Below, piece by piece: positions 1-6,301 of a stretch of DNA of 11,583 nucleotides. Source of the DNA: Bacillota bacterium (GTDB lineage: Bacteria > Bacillota > Clostridia > Acetivibrionales > DTU013); contig JAEYOM010000165.1 in NCBI GenBank assembly GCA_023411715.1, positions 1 to 11,583 on the forward strand. Direction: 5' to 3'. Below the pieces are notes generated by a model that was given only the letters and a program-made list of their open reading frames with translations, was not told where the DNA came from and ran no database searches. Made by a program: the position numbers and the translations under genes. How positions within the stretch are numbered: the stretch's first letter is position 1; each line of letters starts with the position of its first letter.

Positions 1-40
1 AATATAAATATATTTTCGCATTATCTTGTCTTCTCCGCCT

Positions 41-85
41 GTAAATAAAAACTCCCCAGATAACGATTATTGTTATCTGTAGGAG
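41..85 (-). terminator. Rho-independent terminator of the minus-strand operon
   Basis: On the minus strand a stem CTCC-ta-CAGATAAC, a 7-nt loop and GTTATCTG-g-GGAG is followed directly by TTTTTATTTA. The inner 8 bp and outer 4 bp pair perfectly. This is the classic hairpin plus U-tract. It lies about 170 bp past the last gene of the permease/DUF362 operon and is its most likely end. It could also stop a short transcript starting from the promoter-like site at 141-169. Confidence 0.8.
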
Positions 86-140
86 TCATCAGCATTTCTG
101 CGTTTGCGGCGAACTCCATCGCCTTAGTATATTATACGAT

Positions 141-169
141 ATTATACGATGTTATCGGTCAAAATTCAA
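141..169 (-). promoter_or_regulatory. Candidate sigma-A promoter in the operon 3' region
   Basis: On the minus strand TTGAAT (169-164) and a perfect TATAAT (146-141) are separated by 17 bp. The TATAAT lies in a short direct repeat, so a second TATAAT sits at 136-131 and a TATACT at 131-126. Transcription would begin near 134 and meet the terminator at 41-85, giving an RNA of about 90 nt, or an attenuated leader for a gene left of the window. A small hairpin (GGCGA/TCGCC, 108-123) lies between. The rest of 1-253 shows no supportable gene. Confidence 0.4.
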
Positions 170-253
170 TGGCTTCTTTTACGCTTTCCAAGTATGCGAA
201 TGAAGCGCATGAAGTGCTCAGCGAAGTGGTTGGGCTCACGCAGTATAAAATAA

Positions 254-1408
254 TTATTTCAATATAAGCTTGAGCCACCATGGACGCTTTATCTCGACTG
301 CGTTATAAACGCATAGTTCATGACAGCAAAAGCACCGGATACACCTGTCGATATCCACGACAGGCTTGCCATCCTTCATTTCAATGGCCCTCGGCGGACA
401 GCCTTTAGCGCACATACCGCAGCTCTTGCATAGGTCGTGTTTGAAATACGGTTTGGCACGCATTACACGATTCAGCCTTTTAGCGATAAAACGAGGCATA
501 ATCAGATCATAGAAGTTGAACGAAAGCTTGAGAGTGGGTATTTTATAGTCGCTTACAGCTACCTCCTCGATCCTCTCCCCGACTACTTCCACATCCCGCG
601 GCTCACCGCTGCACAAGCCCCTTTCGATGGACTTCCTTACTGTAGGAACCTGCTTTGGCTTCAGCCCGATTATTTTTGAGGCGACGACGTCGAGCTCATA
701 AGGATCGGCGCTTGCAATGACCACGCCCACCTGCTTGGGCGTACCGTTGGTCGGACCGTAGCCCTGCATACCGATAACAGCGTCCATCACGGTAAGTACG
801 GGTTTTACAAAGCTGCAGATGTCCAGAAGTACGTCGGCGAAATCCCCGGTATCTTCGAATCGAAGGTGGTATTCCGCCTTGTAGCTGCCCGGTATGACGC
901 CGAAAAGGTTCTTTACGGCCCCGCTGTATACCGTCATGGCATGCGTCTTTATTTTGGGTATGCTGATGATCTTGTCGACTTCCAGGACCGGTTTGATAGT
1001 CTTGATGGCCTTCATGAGCTTACCCTGCGGGTACGGCACATCGACGACGTCCGTATCGTAATTGAGAACCGCGCCGCTGAGCTCTGCAGCTTCCTTCATC
1101 CCGCATGTCTCATAGACAGACTCCAGGGTATTCCGGTTATAGAAATGGTAGCCTCCGGGACTGTCGCCTATTATCGGATACGCGCCTGCTTCGAGTACCA
1201 GTTCGGCAAGCGCTCTGGCCAGCGCAGGGTGGGTCGTTGTAACTTTGTCGGGCTTTCTCCTGATCAGAAGGTTCACTTTGAGAAGGACTTTCTCTCCGGG
1301 TGAAACAAATGACGAAATGCCTCCGAGCAGATCCAGCGAAGACCTGACAGAACTTTTTACCTTATCGTAATCATAATTTTCGCATTTAACTACAGCTACC
1401 TTACTCAT
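254..1408 (-). CDS. DUF362 protein with C-terminal 2x[4Fe-4S] ferredoxin domain
   Basis: A cytoplasmic DUF362-family protein of 384 aa fused to a bacterial ferredoxin module. The DUF362 part (about residues 1-300) shows the family landmarks VLLKVNLL, SIPKIKTH, GYGPTNGTP and DPYELD. Residues 327-366 carry two CxxCxxCxxxC sets (C327/330/333/337 and C356/359/362/366), expected to bind two [4Fe-4S] clusters for electron transfer. There is no signal peptide, and a short basic, Trp-rich tail (RPWWLKLILK) could touch the membrane. I chose ATG at 1408 because GAGGG at 1423-1419 sits 10 nt before it; the in-frame GTG at 1417 is only 1 nt from that site. The SD overlaps the stop codon of the upstream permease gene, which suggests translational coupling. 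The molecular function of DUF362 is not established; an electron-transfer role is inferred from the clusters. Confidence 0.88.
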   Translation of the reverse strand: MSKVAVVKCENYDYDKVKSSVRSSLDLLGGISSFVSPGEKVLLKVNLLIRRKPDKVTTTHPALARALAELVLEAGAYPIIGDSPGGYHFYNRNTLESVYETCGMKEAAELSGAVLNYDTDVVDVPYPQGKLMKAIKTIKPVLEVDKIISIPKIKTHAMTVYSGAVKNLFGVIPGSYKAEYHLRFEDTGDFADVLLDICSFVKPVLTVMDAVIGMQGYGPTNGTPKQVGVVIASADPYELDVVASKIIGLKPKQVPTVRKSIERGLCSGEPRDVEVVGERIEEVAVSDYKIPTLKLSFNFYDLIMPRFIAKRLNRVMRAKPYFKHDLCKSCGMCAKGCPPRAIEMKDGKPVVDIDRCIRCFCCHELCVYNAVEIKRPWWLKLILK

Positions 1409-1421
1409 GCCTATCACACCC

Positions 1422-2327
1422 TCAAATTATAATATCGGTCAGCAAACCGGCCAGGACTGCAAAAACAATGTTAAAGACAATATACAGAACAAAATTTCTC
1501 AGTCCGAGAATTATTTTGACTGCGCCAAGGTTGGTGATCTTAGTCGCAGGACCCGTTATCATGAACGCTACAGCGGAGCCCGGGCTCATACCCGCCCCGA
1601 GCCAAGCCTTGAGCAGCGGTATCGTACCTCCGCCGCAGACATATACGGGAATACCCAGGGATGCGGCCATTAGTACCCCGAACCCTTTGTTGCGGCCGAA
1701 GATATCCGTTATGATGTTTTTAGGAAAGTAACACTCAAATAAAGCCGCAAGCAATATGCCCGCCAGAAAATAGGGAGCCGTTTTCAGTACGGCCCTGTTC
1801 AGGTCACTGAAGAATTTCACCGCAGTACCGGAATCACAGGCTTTCTTTTTCCTGTCTTCAAAACTGTCAAAGCTGAACAATTGCCTGTTTTTGAAAAAGC
1901 ACCTGACAACCAGGCCGGCAGTTATTCCGGCAGCTATGCATAAAACAAGCCTGAGTACGGCTATCCCTGTCCCTAGTGAAAACGAAAAAAGAAACAGGTT
2001 AGGGTTGATGAGTATGGAGCTTACCATAAAAGAGGCCAGCAGGTATTGAGGGACTCCTTTTCTCCCCAGTGATGCTATCAGCGGTACCGTGCCGTACATA
2101 CAGATCGGGGATGCCGCTCCCAGCAGCGCGGCAGGTACAACGGCCAGCAGACCGAATCTTTGCAGACCCGGTCTGCCTGCCAAAGCTCTTATCCTGTCCG
2201 AAAGAAATACCGATATGAGCGAGCCGGCTATCGTGCCGGCCGCCCAATACGGGAATATCATCCTGAACTGATATATCACCCAATATGTTATTTCATACAA
2301 TTCATCATAAATACTGCTTAGCAGCAC
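1422..2327 (-). CDS. ArsP-like permease (PF03773/DUF318 family), copy B
   Basis: A polytopic inner-membrane protein of 301 aa that I place in the predicted permease family typified by the organoarsenical efflux protein ArsP. It is built as two related halves. The first carries SPICMYGTVPL (residues 73-83) and the second PVYVCGGGTIPLL (227-239), followed by ITGPATKITNLG (257-268). These Cys/Gly-rich re-entrant-like segments are the family signature, and the Cys at 76 and 231 could contact a soft metal or metalloid ligand. A soluble loop at about 145-175 separates the halves. GTG at 2327 is supported by GAGG at 2338-2335, 7 nt upstream. That SD lies inside the last codons of a tiny Cys-rich ORF. 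It is a diverged relative of the permease at 3640-4458. The substrate is unknown; arsenic is only one possibility, and no arsR or arsenate reductase is nearby. Confidence 0.82.
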   Translation of the reverse strand: MLLSSIYDELYEITYWVIYQFRMIFPYWAAGTIAGSLISVFLSDRIRALAGRPGLQRFGLLAVVPAALLGAASPICMYGTVPLIASLGRKGVPQYLLASFMVSSILINPNLFLFSFSLGTGIAVLRLVLCIAAGITAGLVVRCFFKNRQLFSFDSFEDRKKKACDSGTAVKFFSDLNRAVLKTAPYFLAGILLAALFECYFPKNIITDIFGRNKGFGVLMAASLGIPVYVCGGGTIPLLKAWLGAGMSPGSAVAFMITGPATKITNLGAVKIILGLRNFVLYIVFNIVFAVLAGLLTDIII

Positions 2328-2329
2328 TT

Positions 2330-2392
2330 TTAAGCCTCATTTTCACAGTCTGCGCATCCACCGTTGTCAGCACAAACCAGCCGTAATGACAT
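2330..2392 (-). CDS. Possible 20-aa Cys-rich peptide coupled to permease B
   Basis: A 20-codon frame starts at ATG 2392, 10 nt after the DUF362 stop codon, and ends in TAA 2 nt before the permease GTG. Its C-terminal part reads CADNGGCADCENEA, a C-x5-C-x2-C pattern with acidic surroundings that suits metal or Fe-S binding or a redox role. AGG at 2401-2399, 6 nt before the ATG, is a weak ribosome site. The SD of the next gene is inside its last codons, so its translation could open or gate permease translation. The length is too short for statistical support; it may be chance or only a coupling leader. Confidence 0.4.
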   Translation of the reverse strand: MSLRLVCADNGGCADCENEA

Positions 2393-2402
2393 CTTTTGCC
2401 TG

Positions 2403-3614
2403 CTACCAGGCGCGTTTGAATTTCATTTTGATCTTGTCCAGGTCGGCTCCGACTATTTTAATGCTGTTCAGATCCGAGATCCCGAGCTTTTCATCGCTGG
2501 CCAGCTTGAGATGCGGTATTTCGCCAACAGTAAAGCCCATGAAGGTTGCGGCTGCCGTGTCAAGCGCCACAGGATCCTTTCCTGCAAATATAATCTGAGA
2601 ATCAACAGGGGTGTTACTCAGCGGTCCATAGCCTTCTCCGCCTACAATGCCGTCAATGACAAAGAAATCGGGTTTTCTTATCTTGTTGATATCTACGATT
2701 GACTCCTTTAGTCCAAGAGAATGCAAGCCATCCTTCGAGCCCAGACCGTATATGTTTCCCGGCGGCACACCGTATGAATTTTTAAGGGTGAGAGAGACCA
2801 GCGCATCCGGCTGGAAATGCGTCTTCAGCTTGGCAACACCGATGACAACGTCCGCATCCATATATATTTTCGGAATGAATATAGCCTTACCTGTCATGCT
2901 TTTTTCAGGCATAAGTTCATAACAGTCTTCCTCGTTCAATGCATTGAGATTGACAAGCTCGACTCCTTTTATCGTATCGAATTTGTTCTTACGCAGGTAT
3001 GGTTCAGAGAACGCGTCGCCGGCTATTGTGCCCTCCGCGATGATCACCCTGGAAGCTCCGAGAGCCTTGACCATGTCCACGACCTTCTGCACTATGCGGT
3101 AATCGGTGATCCTACCGTCGGTGGCTTCGGCAAGAGTGCATAAGTTAGGCTTTATCACAACCGTGTTGCCTTTCTTGATGATGCCTTCAATGCCGCCTGC
3201 ATTTTTTACCGCATCTTCGGTAACTTTGGCGTAGTCGGTTCCTCGTCCGATACCGACAACCGGGTTTGGATCGGGTTCAGCGACCGATTTCTGCATAACT
3301 TCCTTAACATGCGCATTCAGGCTGCTTTTGTCCGAACCGGTATTAGCGGTAGATCCTTCATCTGCGGCGGAGGCATTGTCTGTCGAAGCAGCCGTTCCTG
3401 TCTCAGCCGCTGCGCTTGATGCGTTGTCACCGACGTTCTGCGAATCTGCGGATGTCCCGCCGGCCGACGCCGCATCTGTGCCTATCGCTGCATCAGTCGT
3501 CTGAACTGCAACAGTTTCGGGTGCCCCGGTTCTGGTCATGAAATAACCGGCGATGGCGGCCGCACACAGGATCAGTATGATCCCATAGATGATTATGCTT
3601 TTTACCTTTAGCAT
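2403..3614 (-). CDS. Membrane-anchored DUF362 protein
   Basis: A 403-aa protein. Residues 6-26 form one hydrophobic N-terminal segment after a basic MLKVK, predicting N-in/C-out insertion. There is no convincing lipobox or signal-peptidase site. About 70 residues of low-complexity Ala/Ser/Thr/Gly/Asp linker (30-100) follow, then a DUF362 domain (about 118-400) with VVIKPNLC, GVAKLKTH, GGEGYGPLSNTP and DPVALD. Unlike the other DUF362 protein of this operon it has no ferredoxin motif. The domain is therefore inferred to work outside the membrane on a flexible tether. AGGGAGG lies 8 nt before the ATG, and the gene starts 25 bp after permease A. The biochemical activity of DUF362 is unknown. Confidence 0.87.
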   Translation of the reverse strand: MLKVKSIIIYGIILILCAAAIAGYFMTRTGAPETVAVQTTDAAIGTDAASAGGTSADSQNVGDNASSAAAETGTAASTDNASAADEGSTANTGSDKSSLNAHVKEVMQKSVAEPDPNPVVGIGRGTDYAKVTEDAVKNAGGIEGIIKKGNTVVIKPNLCTLAEATDGRITDYRIVQKVVDMVKALGASRVIIAEGTIAGDAFSEPYLRKNKFDTIKGVELVNLNALNEEDCYELMPEKSMTGKAIFIPKIYMDADVVIGVAKLKTHFQPDALVSLTLKNSYGVPPGNIYGLGSKDGLHSLGLKESIVDINKIRKPDFFVIDGIVGGEGYGPLSNTPVDSQIIFAGKDPVALDTAAATFMGFTVGEIPHLKLASDEKLGISDLNSIKIVGADLDKIKMKFKRAW

Positions 3615-3639
3615 TTTTATATCCTCCCTAACTTAAAAT

Positions 3640-4458
3640 CTATATAAATGCGGGAATAGCCAATATGACAGCCCACAGCAGAAAATAGCAGAAGTAGCGT
3701 ACAAGCCACTTGAATTTCAGCACGGCAGACAATACGGAAAGGTTGATAAGGTTCATGAGCATGTATATGATTTTAAACGTCAGCATGAATAAGGGATTTG
3801 ATACATTTTGACTTCCGAAGAACGTGGGGATCGCTTCCGTTATCGGATTGTAATAGAAGGCATTTACGATGCCACCCAGCATATATCTTTGAAAAATAGT
3901 ATCGGCAATCACTCCGGCCACAAGTAAAACGCCCAGCTTTCGAAAACTGTCATCCGCAAGCAGCACAAGCATTTTGGGCTTGGACGGGTCTTCCTTTATT
4001 TGCGGCAGATATCCCGCCCTTACAGCAACGGTCTCCCTTTTACCGACGATCAGCAGGAGCAGCCCGGCTATGAAACCGGCAATAATAGCAAAGATGAGCT
4101 GTCGATAGCCGTTTTTCCAGATAAAGCCCGGATCATCGCCCGGAATGAGCATATTGAACATTACATTGGAAACAAGAAGTGCCCCGGTGGCATAGGTATT
4201 GAAGCCGACTGTAAGAAATGCGGCAATGAGCGGGATGATCCCGTATATTCCAAGAGGAAGTACTGCTCCGCAGAGTGAAAGCAGTGCGATAGTGAGTATC
4301 CTTTTATAGGAAAGCCTTTTCAGGCCGCTGACGTTAATAGTATCCTTGATACGGCCTTTTAAAAAGGTATAAGCGATAACAGCCAGAAGGCATCCAGCAA
4401 TGAGCTGTATAACGTTTGCCGCTGTGTTTCCGGCAATGCTGAAAAATAATGCAGGCAT
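3640..4458 (-). CDS. ArsP-like permease, copy A (second half degenerate)
   Basis: A polytopic membrane protein of 272 aa. Its first half contains LCGAVLPLGIYGIIPLIAAF (residues 62-81), clearly parallel to the SPICMYGTVPLIASL segment of permease B. This supports common ancestry with the PF03773 (ArsP/DUF318) family. Helices are visible at about 10-32, 53-85, 119-138, 174-188, 222-246 and 253-272, with a charged loop at 140-173. The second-half signature CGGGTIPLL and the GPATKITN motif of copy B are absent, so this copy is shorter and probably altered in its transport path. GGGAGGTG ends 4 nt before the ATG and gives a strong start. A 140-bp gap separates it from mrp; the next gene, anchored DUF362, follows at 25 bp. 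Family assignment rests on the first half and the neighbouring paralogue. Confidence 0.7.
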   Translation of the reverse strand: MPALFFSIAGNTAANVIQLIAGCLLAVIAYTFLKGRIKDTINVSGLKRLSYKRILTIALLSLCGAVLPLGIYGIIPLIAAFLTVGFNTYATGALLVSNVMFNMLIPGDDPGFIWKNGYRQLIFAIIAGFIAGLLLLIVGKRETVAVRAGYLPQIKEDPSKPKMLVLLADDSFRKLGVLLVAGVIADTIFQRYMLGGIVNAFYYNPITEAIPTFFGSQNVSNPLFMLTFKIIYMLMNLINLSVLSAVLKFKWLVRYFCYFLLWAVILAIPAFI

Positions 4459-4598
4459 AACGCACCTCCCGCACTAAACTATAGCAGCAATCACTTTAAA
4501 TAATAAGTAGACTTTTTATGGTTACGTTGGGTGTTTTTTTCGTCTCTTTCCCGGTACGAAAACGAGGCTGAAGTTATTCGGCAAAGTAATTTTATATT
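4459..4598 (-). other. 140-bp gap between mrp and permease A with an inverted repeat
   Basis: No gene is seen here. An AT-rich inverted repeat TTTTCGT/ACGAAAA (arms 4537-4543 and 4556-4562, 12-nt spacer) is present. On the minus strand it is followed by A residues rather than a U-tract, so it is a poor terminator and more like a processing or operator site. A TATAGT lies about 10 bp upstream of the permease SD but has no good -35. An internal promoter is possible and unproven. Confidence 0.3.
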
Positions 4599-5435
4599 TT
4601 AGATAGAATGCCCCAGTTCCTCGATAACATCCACTGCTTCGTTCACATAATCGTTATTGAATTTTTCGATCTCACCGCTGTCGCAGAGTCCCGCTACGCC
4701 CGTATCTATCGGCAGCCTGCCCAGAAACCTGATACCGAGCTCCTCTGCCGTAGCCCTTGCCTTACTTTTGCCAAACAGCTCGATCTGCCTGCCGCAATCG
4801 GGACATACCGCATAGCTCATGTTTTCAATGAGGCCAAGCACCGGTATATTCATCCTCTTTGCCATATTATAAGCCTTGCGCACAATCATCGAGACCAGGT
4901 CCTGCGGTGATGTGACTATAATTATGCCGTCAAGCGGGATCGACTGGAAAACCGTAAGCGGTACATCGCCCGTGCCAGGCGGCATATCGATGTACAGTAC
5001 ATCAAGATCGCCCCAAAGCACATCGGTCCAGAATTGTTTTACGGTGCCGGCAATGATGGGACCGCGCCATATGACCGGATCGTCCGCTTTATCGATCAGC
5101 AGGTTGACAGACATTATACCGATCCCGTTGTGCGTTTTCGCAGGAAAGATGCCGAATTCGTTGCCCTTCGCCATTCCGTTCACTCCGAATACTTTGGGGA
5201 TCGAAGGACCTGTAATATCAGCATCCAGTATCCCGACTTCATAGCCCTTCCGTCTTGTCATGACAGCAAGCATCGAGGTGACAAGCGATTTACCGACGCC
5301 ACCCTTCCCGCTTACGACAGCGATGACTTTCTTTATGTTGTTTTTTTCATTTGTTTTGACTCTGAAATCAGCCATTTTGCTTTCACATCCGTTTGATTTT
5401 TCACACTCTGAACAATTATGCCCGCATTCACTCAT
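4599..5435 (-). CDS. Mrp/Nbp35-family Fe-S cluster carrier ATPase
   Basis: A cytosolic P-loop ATPase of 278 aa of the Mrp/Nbp35/ApbC group, which dimerises and carries or delivers [4Fe-4S] clusters to apoproteins. The deviant Walker A SGKGGVGKS is at 42-50, the Walker B-like IDMPPGTGD at 149-157, and the bridging CPDC at 211-214 (two Cys per subunit hold the shared cluster). The N-terminus has C4, C8, C11 and C17. The last three match the CX2CX5C part of the Nbp35 N-terminal ferredoxin-like motif, a common variant in clostridial homologues. ATG at 5435 is preferred: AAAGG lies 8 nt before it, while the in-frame GTG at 5444 overlaps that site. The gene precedes two permease/DUF362 pairs, one with two Fe-S clusters, and is an obvious candidate to mature them. 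Confidence 0.93.
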   Translation of the reverse strand: MSECGHNCSECEKSNGCESKMADFRVKTNEKNNIKKVIAVVSGKGGVGKSLVTSMLAVMTRRKGYEVGILDADITGPSIPKVFGVNGMAKGNEFGIFPAKTHNGIGIMSVNLLIDKADDPVIWRGPIIAGTVKQFWTDVLWGDLDVLYIDMPPGTGDVPLTVFQSIPLDGIIIVTSPQDLVSMIVRKAYNMAKRMNIPVLGLIENMSYAVCPDCGRQIELFGKSKARATAEELGIRFLGRLPIDTGVAGLCDSGEIEKFNNDYVNEAVDVIEELGHSI

Positions 5436-5457
5436 AAGTATCACCTTTCAATTTTTG

Positions 5458-5540
5458 CCTATTCCCTGTCTGGACTTATCCGAGCCCATTCCCGGCCTGG
5501 AATTTATCCGGGCCCATTCCCGGCCCGGAACTTATTCGGG
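5458..5540. repeat. Three tandem 28-bp GC-rich repeats forming hairpins
   Basis: Three adjoining copies (5458-5484, 27 bp; 5485-5512; 5513-5540) follow the pattern CCCATTCCCGGCCt then GGAAtTTATCCGGG, with increasing divergence towards mrp. Each copy junction is self-complementary. On the minus strand TCCGGGCC and GGCCCGGA pair around a 7-nt loop, giving a very stable stem with no U-tract. The last repeat includes the final codons and the TAA of the acetyltransferase gene. The array fills almost all of the GNAT-mrp gap, so it would sit inside the transcript as a processing, stabilising or attenuating element. Confidence 0.85.
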
Positions 5541-6044
5541 ATCGCAGCACAGACCTGCCAGGTCCTTAAGCGCCGCGCCGGTTACCCTGTAGATGGTCCA
5601 GTCCTGCATAGGGACTGCACCCAGTTGCTTATAGAATTTAATCGAGGGCTCGTTCCAATCAAGACAAGCCCACTCAAGCCTGCCGCAATCGCGTTCGAGC
5701 ACGAGCCCGGCCAGGAAGGAAAGCAGCAGCCTGCCAATGCCCTTTCCGCGGAATTCAGGTTTAACAAATAAGTCTTCGAGATATATCCCCGGCTTTCCCA
5801 GGAATGTTGAAAAATTATGAAAGAACAGAGCAAAGCCGGCCGGTATTCCGTCATACTCCGCTATGACGACTTCAGCGGCTTTTCTTTTGAAGAGGGATTC
5901 CATCAATATTTCCTCTGTTGCTACTACATCATCTTGCATCCTTTCGTAGTCGGCAAGGCTTTTAATGAATTCAAGGATGAGAGGTACGTCTTTTTCCCCT
6001 GCAAACCTGATGGTCAGTCCATTGACACATTCGCTGCGATCCAT
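5532..6044 (-). CDS. GNAT N-acetyltransferase, SSAT/thialysine-acetyltransferase-like
   Basis: A cytosolic acetyltransferase of 170 aa that moves acetyl from acetyl-CoA to an amine. It shows the order typical of the spermidine/spermine or thialysine N-acetyltransferase branch: IRFAGEKDVPLIL near the start, a LADYE helix (30-34), YLEDLFVKPEFRGKGIG (88-104, containing the acetyl-CoA pyrophosphate loop RGKGIG), then RLEWACLDWNEPSIKFY (122-138) with the conserved LDWN. Length matches the family. GGAG stands 7 nt before the ATG. The last codons lie in the tandem-repeat array, so the DPE tail may be repeat-derived. It is the first gene after a credible promoter and probably heads the mrp/permease/DUF362 transcript. 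A polyamine or small-molecule amine substrate is inferred only from similarity. Confidence 0.88.
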   Translation of the reverse strand: MDRSECVNGLTIRFAGEKDVPLILEFIKSLADYERMQDDVVATEEILMESLFKRKAAEVVIAEYDGIPAGFALFFHNFSTFLGKPGIYLEDLFVKPEFRGKGIGRLLLSFLAGLVLERDCGRLEWACLDWNEPSIKFYKQLGAVPMQDWTIYRVTGAALKDLAGLCCDPE

Positions 6045-6066
6045 TTCTCTTCTCCCTAAAAAATAA

Positions 6067-6084
6067 TGGTATTATTCCTTACCA
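6067..6084. promoter_or_regulatory. Dyad element in the GNAT leader
   Basis: TGGTA (6067-6071) and TACCA (6080-6084) form a perfect inverted repeat around 8 nt. An overlapping imperfect dyad (ATTATTTCC/GGAATAAT) reaches up to the -10 region. Its position just downstream of the predicted transcription start suits a repressor site. No cognate regulator is encoded nearby, so this is tentative. Confidence 0.3.
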
Positions 6085-6088
6085 GGAA

Positions 6089-6117
6089 ATAATAACACTA
6101 TTGCGAAAACTTCACAA
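6089..6117 (-). promoter_or_regulatory. Candidate sigma-A promoter for GNAT and the downstream operon
   Basis: On the minus strand TTGTGA (6117-6112) and TATTAT (6094-6089) are spaced by exactly 17 bp, matching 4/6 and 5/6 consensus positions. The predicted start near 6082 leaves a leader of about 38 nt before the acetyltransferase ATG. No comparably good promoter is visible before mrp, so this may drive the genes down to the terminator at 41-85. Confidence 0.5.
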
Positions 6118-6141
6118 ACGCCAAACTTTAATTTTGTCGGA

Positions 6142-6203
6142 TTATTTCTATTCATTGACTTTGGAGAAAACCGCACTTACGGTACACTTCTCAATAGAAA
6201 TAA
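6142..6203. repeat. 62-bp inverted repeat with 11-bp perfect arms
   Basis: TTATTTCTATT (6142-6152) and AATAGAAATAA (6193-6203) are perfect inverted arms around 40 nt. Inside, GGAGAA and TTCTC pair imperfectly and ACCG/CGGT pairs around a 6-nt loop, so the whole element folds as a long interrupted hairpin. It lies in the non-coding stretch between the GNAT promoter and the pseudogene terminator. A tiny MITE-like remnant or a structured regulatory site are both possible. I see no clear target-site duplication. Confidence 0.55.
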
Positions 6204-6255
6204 CAAAAACCTGTTTGAGTAACTTAAATAAAAAGTCTCTCAGAATAAATTAATT

Positions 6256-6297
6256 ACAAATGCAGAGGTCCCGTCACGAACGGGACTCTGCATTTGT
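6256..6297 (-). terminator. Large hairpin terminator after the broken gene
   Basis: ACAAATGCAGA-g-GTCCCGT and ACGGGAC-TCTGCATTTGT form about 18 base pairs with one bulged base and a 5-nt loop. On the minus strand it lies directly after the end of the broken gene (6302) and is followed by TAATTAATTTATT, a moderate U-rich tail. It is most likely the terminator of the DUF1848/pseudogene unit. It would also fold from the other strand. Confidence 0.7.
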
Positions 6298-6301
6298 TAA
6301 C

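Noticed and set aside
86..118. Minus-strand 32-codon frame beginning MEFAAN and running through the terminator hairpin to about position 22
   Set aside because: AAGG is only 2 nt from its ATG, and the terminator hairpin and U-tract lie inside it. It is a possible leader peptide at best.
70..267. Plus-strand 65-codon open frame near the left edge
   Set aside because: Its only start is a TTG inside the terminator hairpin, there is no ribosome site, no family is recognisable, and it covers promoter/terminator signals of the other strand.
866..1303. Plus-strand 145-codon frame
   Set aside because: It is fully antisense to the DUF362-ferredoxin gene, which has clear family motifs; no independent evidence.
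4537..4562. Inverted repeat TTTTCGT/ACGAAAA considered as the mrp terminator
   Set aside because: The stem is weak and AT-rich with a 12-nt loop, and A residues rather than a U-tract follow on the transcribed strand.
5458..5540. Tandem repeats considered as a CRISPR array
   Set aside because: The units are directly adjacent with no spacers, diverge from each other, and no cas genes are present.
4876..5592. Several plus-strand frames of 110-122 codons over mrp
   Set aside because: All are antisense to the well-supported Mrp ATPase or cross its repeats; they have no motifs.
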